Translations under genes and position numbers: made by a program | Assembly: GCF_017614965.1 (NCBI RefSeq) | Contig: NZ_WVUG01000037.1 | Span: 1 to 44,471 of the forward strand | DNA: 44,471 nucleotides | DNA from: Streptomyces griseorubiginosus | GTDB lineage: Bacteria; Actinomycetota; Actinomycetes; Streptomycetales; Streptomycetaceae | Direction of reading: 5' to 3' | Part shown: positions 32,036-39,416 of the stretch, piece after piece | How the letters are laid out: each line of letters opens with the position of its first letter | Position numbering within the stretch: the first letter of the stretch is position 1 | Notes under the pieces: model-generated | What the model saw: the letters and a program-made list of their open reading frames with translations, nothing else | What the model was told of the DNA's origin: nothing | The model's database searches: none

Positions 32036-33301
32036 TCAGCCCGACAGCCGCTTCTCCAGCAGTGTCACCGCATAGGGGCTGCCCGCGCCGCCCTCCTTGG
32101 CTCGCTGTTCGCCGGCCACTTCGTAGCCCGCCGCCTCGTAGTAGGCGCGCAGGGCCGGGTTGGTGGCGAGGCAGTCGAGGCGGGCGTGCGGGCGGCCCTT
32201 CGCGGTGATGCGGGATTCGGCGTGGGTGAGGAGGTGGCGGCCCGTGCCGGGTGGGGAGGTGTGGGGAACCGTCATGAGGCGGTGGATGTAGCCCGCGTCG
32301 GCGGGGCGGGGGCCCCAGGCGGCCGGGTCGTCCCACCAGAGTTCGTAGGCGCCGGTCAGACGGTCGTCCGCGTACGCCAGCCAGACCTCGCCCTCCCGCA
32401 TGCGGGTGCGGAAGTGGGTCTCGTCCTTCTCGCCCGGCTTCCACTGGTCGATGCCCCGCGCCAGTTGCCAGAGGGCGGCCGTGTCGCGGAGGCGGACCAG
32501 GGCGGGGGCGTCGGCAGGGGTAGCCCTGCGGAAGGTCAGGGGCGGCCAGGTGGTGGGGCGGGGTTCCAGGAGGGACGCGCGGAGGCGGGATGCCAACTCC
32601 GTGGCGTCGAGGGACAGTTCCTGGTTCACGTACCTCTCGATCGAGCCGTGACGCGCCTTCATGGCGGCGAGGTAGGTGCGCATGACCGTCGCCGGGGCGC
32701 GGCCGAAGCCCAGCCAGGTCGGTGCGTGGCCCTCCCGTGCCGTCCAGGCCGCGAGGATCGCCGGTGCAGCGAGTTCGGTGAGGCTGTAGTCCTCGATGAT
32801 CGTCTCGTCCGGGACGCCGAGCAACGACAGGACGAATGCCGCCAGTTGGCCCGTGCGGTCCTTGCCGGACGCGCAGTGGAAGACCAGGGGGTCGGAGGAC
32901 TCCGCCGCGGCCACGACGAGTTCCAGCGCCCGGCGGATCTCCTTCGTGCCGTCCTCCGCCACCTCCATGTACCGCTCCGCCAGGTACGGACCCGGGTCGA
33001 GCTCGGGCGGCAACGCCGGCTGGTTGTAGGGGCGGTGCTCGATGCTGAGGTTGTGGTAGCTGAACGACGGGTCGTCCGGCACACGGCCGCGCTTCTCGAT
33101 CTCCCACGGGTGGCGCAGGTCGACGACCGTGCGGACGCCCAGCGAGAGGAAGCGGGACCAGTCCTCCGTGCCCTGCCGCAACTTGCCCAGCGAGTCGGCC
33201 CGGTACAGGCGCCCGGAACGGATCCGGCGCCCGTCGGGGGTCGAATAGCCGCCCAAGTCACGGAAGTTGTGCAGCACGTCGAAGCGCAGATGTCTGTCCA
33301 C
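32036..33301 (-). CDS. tyrosine/serine phosphatase fused to a GNAT acetyltransferase
   Basis: This is a 421-residue two-domain protein. Residues ~5-250 are a PTP-type phosphatase of the Y_phosphatase3 class, with NFRDLGGYSTPDGRRIRSGRLYR and the CX5R loop HCASGKDRTGQ (Cys143). Residues ~255-421 are a GNAT domain (TFRRATPADAPALVRLRD, VWLAYADDRLTGAYEL, YIHRLMTVPHTSPPGTGRHLL, LDCLATNPALRAYYEAAGY). The start is GTG. Each domain is common alone. Together they suggest linked removal of phosphate and addition of an acyl group, or simply a fused bifunctional protein. It is downstream of the 47-residue membrane protein on the same strand. Confidence 0.88.
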   Translation of the reverse strand: MDRHLRFDVLHNFRDLGGYSTPDGRRIRSGRLYRADSLGKLRQGTEDWSRFLSLGVRTVVDLRHPWEIEKRGRVPDDPSFSYHNLSIEHRPYNQPALPPELDPGPYLAERYMEVAEDGTKEIRRALELVVAAAESSDPLVFHCASGKDRTGQLAAFVLSLLGVPDETIIEDYSLTELAAPAILAAWTAREGHAPTWLGFGRAPATVMRTYLAAMKARHGSIERYVNQELSLDATELASRLRASLLEPRPTTWPPLTFRRATPADAPALVRLRDTAALWQLARGIDQWKPGEKDETHFRTRMREGEVWLAYADDRLTGAYELWWDDPAAWGPRPADAGYIHRLMTVPHTSPPGTGRHLLTHAESRITAKGRPHARLDCLATNPALRAYYEAAGYEVAGEQRAKEGGAGSPYAVTLLEKRLSG

Positions 33302-33318
33302 AGGCTGTGACTCTATGC

Positions 33319-33462
33319 CTACTTGGCGTGCAGCACGGCGTAGATCATCACGAACGCGACGACATGGATGCCGAAGAGGAAGTAGGCGAGGTAGTACCAG
33401 ACGTACCGTTCGCGCTTCTTCTCCAGGTCGAGGCGCCGCCGTTCACCTTCGTCGGCGGCCAT
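33319..33462 (-). CDS. 47-residue membrane protein (DUF6126-like)
   Basis: This small protein has a charged N-terminus, MAADEGERRRLDLEKKRERY, followed by one membrane helix (YYLAYFLFGIHVVAFVMIYAVL) and a short HAK tail. The pattern matches small actinobacterial proteins labelled DUF6126. Its ATG shares an A with the stop of the SDR gene (TGATG), so it is translationally coupled to it. It ends 17 nt before the phosphatase-GNAT start. The function is unknown. Confidence 0.8.
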   Translation of the reverse strand: MAADEGERRRLDLEKKRERYVWYYLAYFLFGIHVVAFVMIYAVLHAK

Positions 33463-34220
33463 CACAGGTCCCGGTGGACTTTTGTGTTCGACGCCTGGGC
33501 GCGCGGGCGCAGGACCAGGAGGTCGACGTTGACGTGGTGGGGGCGGGTGACCGCCCAGCCGATGGTGTCGGCCACGTCCTCGGCGGTCAGCGGCTCGGCC
33601 ACGCCCTCGTACACCTTGGACGCCTTCTCCGCGTCCCCGCCGAAGCGGGTCAGTGCGAACTCGTCGGTCTTGACCATGCCGGGCGCGATCTCGATGACCC
33701 GCACCGGCTGTCCGACGATCTCCAGGCGGAGGGTCTCGGCGAGGACGTGGGCGCCGTGCTTGGCGGCGACATAGCCCGCGCCGCCCTCGTACGTGCCGTG
33801 GCCCGCGGTGGAGGAGACCACGACGACCGTCCCGTCGCCGCTCGCGACCAGCTTGGGCAGCAGCGCCTGGGTGACGTTCAGCGTGCCGAGGACGTTCGTC
33901 TCGTACATCGTGCGCCAGTCGGCGGGGTCGCCGGTCGCGACCGGGTCGGCGCCGAGGGCTCCGCCGGCGTTGTTGACGAGCACGGCGACCGTCTTGAAGG
34001 CCGTCGCGAACTCGTCGACGGCGGCGCGGTCGGTGACGTCGAGCCGGTACGCGGTCGCCTGGTGGCCCGCCTCGTTGAGCTCCTTGGCCAGCGCCTCGAT
34101 GCGGTCCTCGCGGCGGGCGGTGAGGACGACGCGGTAGCCGGCCTCGGCGAGCCTGCGGGCGGTCGCGGCGCCGATTCCGCTGCTCGCGCCGGTGACGATC
34201 GCTATGCGGGACGGGGCCAT
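33462..34220 (-). CDS. short-chain dehydrogenase/reductase
   Basis: This 252-residue classical SDR has cofactor motif TGASSGIG (residues 10-17), NNAG, catalytic SSTAG serine and YVAAK. ARRED after the second strand suggests a preference for NADPH. The ATG at 34220 has GAGGAG 6 nt upstream. A five-copy 13-bp tandem repeat occupies the DNA immediately before the ribosome binding site. The substrate is unknown. It is coupled to the small membrane protein downstream. Confidence 0.9.
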   Translation of the reverse strand: MAPSRIAIVTGASSGIGAATARRLAEAGYRVVLTARREDRIEALAKELNEAGHQATAYRLDVTDRAAVDEFATAFKTVAVLVNNAGGALGADPVATGDPADWRTMYETNVLGTLNVTQALLPKLVASGDGTVVVVSSTAGHGTYEGGAGYVAAKHGAHVLAETLRLEIVGQPVRVIEIAPGMVKTDEFALTRFGGDAEKASKVYEGVAEPLTAEDVADTIGWAVTRPHHVNVDLLVLRPRAQASNTKVHRDL

Positions 34221-34234
34221 GAAGGTGCTCCTCG

Positions 34235-34299
34235 CGGGTTCGGTGTGCGGGTTCGGTGTGCGGGTTCGGTTCGCGGGTTCGGTGTGCGGGTTCGGTTCG
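34235..34299. repeat. five 13-bp tandem repeats upstream of the SDR gene
   Basis: Units CGGGTTCGGTGTG (34235, 34248, 34274) and CGGGTTCGGTTCG (34261, 34287) run head to tail, followed by a partial copy, CGGGTTTG. They lie 15-79 nt before the SDR start, where the promoter should be. The two unit types alternate in the last three copies. Confidence 0.95.
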
Positions 34300-34357
34300 C
34301 GGGTTTGTCCCGGACAGGATAGGCGTCAGACATCGAGCGCCCCTCGATACGGGGCGG

Positions 34358-34696
34358 TCAGCCCCCGTTTCTCGGGGCCCACATGATCACTGCCATCCCG
34401 GCCAGGCAGATCGCGGCCCCGGTGATGTCCCAGCGGTCCGGCCGGTACCCGTCCGCGACCACCCCCCACAGGATCGAGCCCGCGACGAAGATGCCGCCGT
34501 AGGCCGCCAGAATGCGGCCGAAGTGCGCGTCGGGCTGGAACGTGGCCACGAAGCCGTACGCGCCGAGCGCGAGGACGCCGCCGGCCATCCACAGCCAGCC
34601 GCGGTGTTCGCGGACGCCCTGCCAGATCAGCCAGGCGCCGCCGATCTCGAACAGGGCGGCGAGGACGAACAGGGCGGCGGATCGGGCGATGAGCAT
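34358..34696 (-). CDS. YnfA/UPF0060 family membrane protein
   Basis: This 112-residue protein has four membrane helices ([73 protein letters not shown]). The family phrases [21 protein letters not shown] and [15 protein letters not shown] are present. It is similar in fold to small multidrug resistance proteins, but no transport activity can be claimed. It is upstream of the SDR gene on the same strand, ~138 nt away. Confidence 0.93.
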   Translation of the reverse strand: MLIARSAALFVLAALFEIGGAWLIWQGVREHRGWLWMAGGVLALGAYGFVATFQPDAHFGRILAAYGGIFVAGSILWGVVADGYRPDRWDITGAAICLAGMAVIMWAPRNGG

Positions 34697-34801
34697 GGCA
34701 GCAGCCTGTCACGCGCGCTGTCACCTGATGGAGGGCGCCTGCGGTGCGCCCGCGCGCGGGATACATCCGTACGTCCACGGCGCCGGAGTGAGGAGTGGGG
34801 C

Positions 34802-35269
34802 ATGCGGAGGGTTCTTGCGGGGGCGGCGGCGGTGCTGGCCGCGGTCTGCGGGGCGGTGGGTCCCGCGCGGGCCGTCGGGGGCGGTCCGGAGGCCGACCTC
34901 GCCTACCACGGTGCCGCCTCGCTGGCCGACGGGCGGGTGAAGGTGCGGTTCACGCCCGGCAACTTCGGGCCGTCCGCCGTACCGGACGCGACGGTACGGC
35001 TGCGCTGGTCGCGGGCGCTGACGGACGCGCAGACGCTGCCGGCGGGGTGCGCGCGGTCGGAGCCGCGGGCGGTGCTGTGCCGGGTGGGGGCGCTGGCGGC
35101 GGACGCGGTGGGCGAGCGGATCGGGCTACGGGTACGGCTGCTGGGCGCGCCGTCGGAGGTGCTGCTGCAGATCGACACGGTGTGGAGCGGCGGCACGGTG
35201 GACCGGAACCGGCAGAACGACCGGCAACGGGTGCTCGTCCTGGCCACGGGCGACGACTACTACTTCTGA
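34802..35269 (+). CDS. secreted hypothetical protein
   Basis: This is a 155-residue protein with a Sec signal peptide (MRRVLAGAAAVLAAVCGAVG, probable cleavage after ARA). The mature part looks like a beta-sandwich of the DUF11/adhesion-like kind (VKVRFTPGNFGPSAVPDATVRLRW) with two Cys (GCARSEPRAVLCRVG) that could form a disulfide. It ends with an acidic GDDYYF. The ATG at 34802 has GAGGAGTGGGG upstream. No named family is recognised with confidence. Confidence 0.7.
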   Translation: MRRVLAGAAAVLAAVCGAVGPARAVGGGPEADLAYHGAASLADGRVKVRFTPGNFGPSAVPDATVRLRWSRALTDAQTLPAGCARSEPRAVLCRVGALAADAVGERIGLRVRLLGAPSEVLLQIDTVWSGGTVDRNRQNDRQRVLVLATGDDYYF

Positions 35270-35313
35270 GCGGCGGCTGCCGCGGCTTCCGGGGCCGCTG
35301 GACCTCTGCGTCG

Positions 35314-35336
35314 TACGATTTCTGCACGGTGCAGAA
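35314..35336 (+). promoter_or_regulatory. MarR operator and -10 element
   Basis: TTCTGCAC-G-GTGCAGAA (35320-35336) is a perfect 17-bp palindrome of MarR-operator size. It is preceded directly by TACGAT (35314-35319), a good -10. Transcription would begin inside the palindrome, so the regulator encoded just downstream probably represses itself. Confidence 0.7.
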
Positions 35337-35351
35337 GTGAGGGAGCCGGGC

Positions 35352-35834
35352 ATGGCGGGTAGCGCACGGGAGCGGCTGCTTCAGGAGCTGTCCACGGTCT
35401 CGCGCCGCTACATGGCCTCGTACGCCCTGTTCAACCAGGCCGTCGCGGACCGCATCGGGCTGCATCCGACGGATCTGCAGTGCCTGAACCTGCTCACGCT
35501 GGAGGGCGCGCCGGTCACCACGGGCCGGATCGCCGAGCTGACGGGCCTGACGACCGGGTCGGCGACGCGGCTGGTGGACCGGCTGGAGAAGGCCGGGTAC
35601 GTCGTACGGCGGCGGGACGCGGCCGACCGCCGCAAGGTGCTCGTGCTGACGGTGCCGGAGAAGATCGCCGAGTTCGGCCGGATGTGGGAGCGGCTGAGCG
35701 GCGGCTGGTCGACCCTCTTCGACGACCTGGACGACGCCCAACTCGCCGTGATCGTCGGCCATATGAGGCGGACGGTCGATTTCAGCGCCCGGCAGATCAC
35801 CCGGCTGCGGACCGGGGACGCCCAGGCGTTCTGA
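35352..35834 (+). CDS. MarR-family transcriptional regulator
   Basis: This 160-residue winged-helix regulator has a DNA-binding core of LQCLNLLTLEGAPVTTGRIA, LTGLTTGSATRLVDRLEKAG and the wing VVRRRDAADRRKVLVLT. Flanking helices would form the dimer interface. The ATG at 35352 has GAGGGAG 6 nt upstream; a GTG at 35337 would abut the operator. It is convergent with the AraC gene, 35 nt apart with no clear terminator. Its target beyond itself may include the monooxygenase genes further on, but their candidate operator differs. Confidence 0.9.
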   Translation: MAGSARERLLQELSTVSRRYMASYALFNQAVADRIGLHPTDLQCLNLLTLEGAPVTTGRIAELTGLTTGSATRLVDRLEKAGYVVRRRDAADRRKVLVLTVPEKIAEFGRMWERLSGGWSTLFDDLDDAQLAVIVGHMRRTVDFSARQITRLRTGDAQAF

Positions 35835-35869
35835 CCTCGTTCTGACCTCGGCGCCGGTTCGGTCCCGGC

Positions 35870-36682
35870 TCAGCCCACCCCGCCGCCCTGTGCCGCGTAC
35901 GCCGTCGGCGGCACTCCCACCGTCGCCGTGAAGTCCCGTACCAGATGGGCCTGGTCGGCGTAGCCGAGGTCGGCGGCGAGGGTGGCCCAGTCGAGCTTGT
36001 CGGAGGACTCGGCGCGCTCCAGGGCCTCGTGGATGCGGTAGCGCAGGATGACCCACTTCGGCCCCACGCCGACGTGTGCGGCGAACAGGCGCTGGAGGAG
36101 TCGTACGGACATGCCCTCCGTGCGGGCCAGTTCGGTGACCCGGCGGATGGAGCGGTCGGTGCGGGCGCGTTCGACCAGGGCCGCGGCGAGCTCGGCCTGG
36201 GGATCGGGCCGTGGATCCCGGGCGAGGAGGAAGGCGTCGAGGGCGGCGACGCGGGCCGTCTCGTCGTCGGGGGCGAGGACGGCGGCGAGATCGGCGTCCG
36301 GGAGGACCTCGGGGGAGCGGACCCGGCGGCCCGTCCACGCGCTCACCGGCCGGTCCGGCGCGAAGGCGCGGAAGCGGCCCGGCCGGAACTTGATGCCGCA
36401 CACCCGGCCCCGCCCCTCCAGCTTCTGGGTGAAGAGGCCGTGCTGGACGCCGGCGATCTCCACGAAGGGCTCCTGGCCCTCGAAGTGCTGGAAGACGACG
36501 TGCACGGCGGGATGCGGGACCACGTGGGACACGTAGGGCTCGGGGAGGTCCCAGTCGATCAGCCAGTAGTACTCGACGTACGCGCGCAGCGGCTCGGCGG
36601 CGTCGGGGCGGCGGAAGTCCACGCGGGCGAGGAAGTCCGCGGCGCCGACGATACCTCGGGTGTCACGGCGTGCGGCGGCCAT
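35870..36682 (-). CDS. AraC-family transcriptional regulator
   Basis: This 270-residue regulator has an N-terminal DUF6597-type sensor (LRAYVEYYWLIDWDLPEPYV, VVPHPAVHVVFQ, GIKFRPGRFRAF) and a C-terminal AraC double HTH (VTELARTEGMSVRLLQRLFA, VGPKWVILRYRIHEALERAE, LAADLGYADQAHLVRDFTAT). The ATG at 36682 gives MAAARRDTRG; the open frame continues far upstream but only as antisense of the monooxygenase. It is divergent from the luciferase-like gene and may control it. Confidence 0.88.
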   Translation of the reverse strand: MAAARRDTRGIVGAADFLARVDFRRPDAAEPLRAYVEYYWLIDWDLPEPYVSHVVPHPAVHVVFQHFEGQEPFVEIAGVQHGLFTQKLEGRGRVCGIKFRPGRFRAFAPDRPVSAWTGRRVRSPEVLPDADLAAVLAPDDETARVAALDAFLLARDPRPDPQAELAAALVERARTDRSIRRVTELARTEGMSVRLLQRLFAAHVGVGPKWVILRYRIHEALERAESSDKLDWATLAADLGYADQAHLVRDFTATVGVPPTAYAAQGGGVG

Positions 36683-36749
36683 GTCGGGATCGTAGGACGA
36701 GCCACTGACAGTCCGCGGAATACGGGGGACTCGGGCGTCGTTGGAAGGG

Positions 36750-36767
36750 TATAGTTGAACCGTCAAC
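36750..36767 (+). promoter_or_regulatory. -10 and palindrome of the monooxygenase promoter
   Basis: TATAGT (36750-36755) is a near-consensus -10. The inverted repeat GTTGA-ACCG-TCAAC (36754-36767) overlaps it and runs downstream, a good place for a repressor. No strong -35 is visible. The start codon follows at 36788. Confidence 0.5.
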
Positions 36768-36787
36768 AACTTGGAGGTCGAGCGACC

Positions 36788-37891
36788 ATGCAGTTCGGGA
36801 TCTTCAGCGTCGGCGATGTGACGCCGGACCCCACCACGGGGCGTACGCCGACCGAGCGTGAGCGCATCAAGGCCATGGTCGCCATCGCCCTGAAGGCCGA
36901 GGAGGTCGGCCTGGACGTCTTCGCGACCGGCGAGCACCACAACCCGCCGTTCGTGCCCTCGTCCCCGACGACGATGCTCGGGTACGTCGCCGCGCAGACG
37001 GAGAGGCTGATCCTCTCCACCTCCACGACCCTCATCACCACGAACGACCCGGTGAAGATCGCCGAGGACTTCGCGATGCTCCAGCACCTTGCCGACGGCC
37101 GGGTGGACCTGATGATGGGACGCGGCAACACCGGGCCGGTCTACCCCTGGTTCGGACAGGACATCCGCCAGGGCATCAACCTCGCGATAGAGAACTACGC
37201 GCTGCTGCGCCGCCTGTGGCGCGAGGACGTCGTGGACTGGGAGGGGAAGTTCCGGACGCCGTTGCAGGGCTTCACCTCGACGCCCCGCCCGCTGGACGGT
37301 GTCCCGCCGTTCGTCTGGCACGGCTCGATCCGCTCGCCGGAGATCGCCGAGCAGGCCGCGTACTACGGCGACGGGTTCTTCCACAACAACATCTTCTGGC
37401 CGGCCGACCACACCAAGCGCATGGTCGAGCTGTACCGGACCCGGTACGCGCACTACGGGCACGGGACGCCGGAGCAGGCGATCGTGGGCCTCGGCGGCCA
37501 GGTCTTCATGCGGAAGAACTCGCAGGACGCGGTGCGCGAGTTCCGTCCGTACTTCGACAACGCGCCGGTGTACGGCCACGGGCCCTCGCTCGAGGACTTC
37601 ACCGACCAGACCCCGCTGACCGTCGGCTCCCCGCAGGAGGTCATTGAGAAGACGCTCTCCTTCCGGGAGTACGCCGGTGACTACCAGCGCCAGCTGTTCC
37701 TGGTGGACCACGCCGGGCTGCCGCTGAAGACCGTGCTGGAGCAGCTCGACATGCTGGGCGAGGAGGTCGTGCCGGTGCTGCGCAAGGAGTTCGCGGCGGG
37801 CCGCCCGGCGGACGTGCCGGAGGCACCGACCCACGCGTCGCTGCTCGCCGACGCGCAGAAGCACGCTGCCGATGAGGAGGTCGTCGCATGA
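36788..37891 (+). CDS. luciferase-like FMN-dependent monooxygenase (CE1758 type)
   Basis: This 367-residue LLM-class flavin enzyme has a TIM-barrel N-terminus (MQFGIFSVGDVTPDP), AEEVGLDVFATGEHHNPPF, LILSTSTTLITTNDPVKIAEDFAMLQHLADGR split over the FMN-binding core, and MMGRGNTGPVYPWFG. It probably uses reduced FMN supplied by the next gene's product. The ATG at 36788 has GGAGG upstream. Its stop overlaps the reductase ATG (ATGA). The substrate is unknown. Confidence 0.92.
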   Translation: MQFGIFSVGDVTPDPTTGRTPTERERIKAMVAIALKAEEVGLDVFATGEHHNPPFVPSSPTTMLGYVAAQTERLILSTSTTLITTNDPVKIAEDFAMLQHLADGRVDLMMGRGNTGPVYPWFGQDIRQGINLAIENYALLRRLWREDVVDWEGKFRTPLQGFTSTPRPLDGVPPFVWHGSIRSPEIAEQAAYYGDGFFHNNIFWPADHTKRMVELYRTRYAHYGHGTPEQAIVGLGGQVFMRKNSQDAVREFRPYFDNAPVYGHGPSLEDFTDQTPLTVGSPQEVIEKTLSFREYAGDYQRQLFLVDHAGLPLKTVLEQLDMLGEEVVPVLRKEFAAGRPADVPEAPTHASLLADAQKHAADEEVVA

Positions 37892-38535
37892 AGCTCGTCG
37901 TCGTCTCGGCGGGGCTGAGCGTCCCGTCGTCCACGCGGTTGCTGGCCGACCGGCTGGCCGCGGCGGTGGGCCGGCAGGCGCCGGTCGAGGTCGAGGTGGT
38001 CGAGCTGCGCGACCTCGCCGTGGAGATCGCGCACAACTTCACCAACGGCTTCCCGGGCCGCGCCCTGGCCGCCGCGCAGGACGCGGTGACCTCGGCGGAC
38101 GGACTGGTCGTCGTCACGCCGGTGTTCTCGGCCTCCTACAGCGGCCTGTTCAAGTCGTTCTTCGACGTCCTCGACAAGGACGCGCTGGACGGCAAGCCGG
38201 TCCTGATCGCGGCGACGGGCGGCTCGGCCCGCCACTCGCTGGTCCTGGAACACGCTCTGCGTCCGCTGTTCGCGTATCTGCGGGCGGTGGTCGTGCCCAC
38301 CGGGGTCTACGCGGCCTCGGAGGACTGGGGCGCGGAGGGCCTGGAGGGGCGGATCGAACGGGCGGCGGGGGAGCTGGCCGCGCTGATGACGGGGCTGTCG
38401 GGGCGCTCGGAGCGTTCGGAGATCTCTGAGATCTCGGGGCTCTCGGGTCCGAGGCGGGCCAAGGACGACCTGCAGGTCGTGCCGTTCGCGCAGCAGCTGG
38501 CGGCGCTGTCCCCCAACGGTTCGTCCGGCGTGTGA
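37888..38535 (+). CDS. NADPH-dependent FMN reductase (CE1759 type)
   Basis: This 215-residue flavodoxin-fold reductase is the usual partner of CE1758-type monooxygenases. It has VVVSAGLSVPSSTRLLADRL at the phosphate-binding loop, VVVTPVFSASYSGLFKSFFD and LIAATGGSARHSL. A polar, repeat-like linker (SGRSERSEISEISGLSG, encoded by a near-palindromic GAGATCTCTGAGATCTC) precedes the final helix. It overlaps the monooxygenase gene by 4 nt, so the two proteins are likely made in balance. Confidence 0.9.
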   Translation: MKLVVVSAGLSVPSSTRLLADRLAAAVGRQAPVEVEVVELRDLAVEIAHNFTNGFPGRALAAAQDAVTSADGLVVVTPVFSASYSGLFKSFFDVLDKDALDGKPVLIAATGGSARHSLVLEHALRPLFAYLRAVVVPTGVYAASEDWGAEGLEGRIERAAGELAALMTGLSGRSERSEISEISGLSGPRRAKDDLQVVPFAQQLAALSPNGSSGV

Positions 38536-38675
38536 GCGGCACCTCCCGCCGTCGGTGAGAAGACGGTAGGCGTATGTCTCCGGTTGCCTGTGTGACGGTG
38601 AGAGGCCGGTAAAAAGGCTGATCGTCGGTCCGCTCACTTCGGCCGAACAGCCACCGGCCTTGGCAGACTGGGTGC

Positions 38676-39416
38676 GTGCCCCAAACTGTGCTGCTCGCCG
38701 AAGACGACCGCGCCATCCGCCATGCGCTGGAGCGCGCCCTGAGCCTGGAGGGCTACCAGGTCACCGCGGTCGCCGACGGCGTAGAGGCACTGGCGCAGGC
38801 CCACAAGACCCCGCCCGACGTGCTCGTCCTCGACGTGATGATGCCCGGCATCGACGGGCTCCAGGTCTGCCGGGTCCTGCGCGCCGAGGGCGACCGCACC
38901 CCCATCCTCATGCTCACCGCGCTCGTCGAGACCGCGGACCGCATCGCCGGTCTGGACGCCGGCGCCGACGACTACGTGGTGAAGCCCTTCGACGTCGAGG
39001 AGGTCTTCGCCCGGCTGCGGGCCCTGCTGCGGCGCAGCAGCCAGGACAACGGCGCCGCGCCCGACGTACCGGCGAAGGAGGCCAAGGGGACGAAGGACGC
39101 CGTCCCGTCCTCCCACCGGCAGATCGAGGCCGCCGGCCTGCGCATGGACATCCAGGCCCGGCGCGCCTGGCGCGGGGAGCGCGAGCTGGAGCTGACCCGT
39201 ACCGAGTTCGAGCTGCTGGAACTGCTGGTGCGCAACGCCGGCATCGTGCTCGACCACTCCACGATCTACGACCGGATCTGGGGCTACGACTTCGGTCCCG
39301 GCTCCAAGAACCTCGCCGTGTACGTCGGCTACCTGCGCCGCAAGCTCGACGAGCCCGGCGCGCCAGCGCTGATCCACACGGTCCGTGGCGTGGGTTACGT
39401 GCTCCGGGAGGACTGA
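38676..39416 (+). CDS. OmpR-family response regulator
   Basis: This 246-residue regulator has a receiver domain with phospho-acceptor Asp53 (VLVLDVMMPGIDG), acidic pair ED in LLAEDD and Lys103 (YVVKPF). A linker of ~30 residues leads to a winged-helix output domain (ELELTRTEFELLELLVRNAG, IYDRIWGYDFGPGSKNLAVY, LIHTVRGVGYVLRE). The start is GTG at 38676. It resembles MprA-type regulators. The sensor kinase gene starts on the base after its stop. Confidence 0.95.
   Translation: MPQTVLLAEDDRAIRHALERALSLEGYQVTAVADGVEALAQAHKTPPDVLVLDVMMPGIDGLQVCRVLRAEGDRTPILMLTALVETADRIAGLDAGADDYVVKPFDVEEVFARLRALLRRSSQDNGAAPDVPAKEAKGTKDAVPSSHRQIEAAGLRMDIQARRAWRGERELELTRTEFELLELLVRNAGIVLDHSTIYDRIWGYDFGPGSKNLAVYVGYLRRKLDEPGAPALIHTVRGVGYVLRED

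Noticed and set aside
34235..34299. CRISPR array
   Set aside because: The units are 13 bp with no spacers and no cas genes nearby. They are simple tandem repeats.
36683..37864. N-terminal extension of the AraC frame
   Set aside because: It is the antisense of the monooxygenase gene. The recognisable protein begins at the ATG at 36682.
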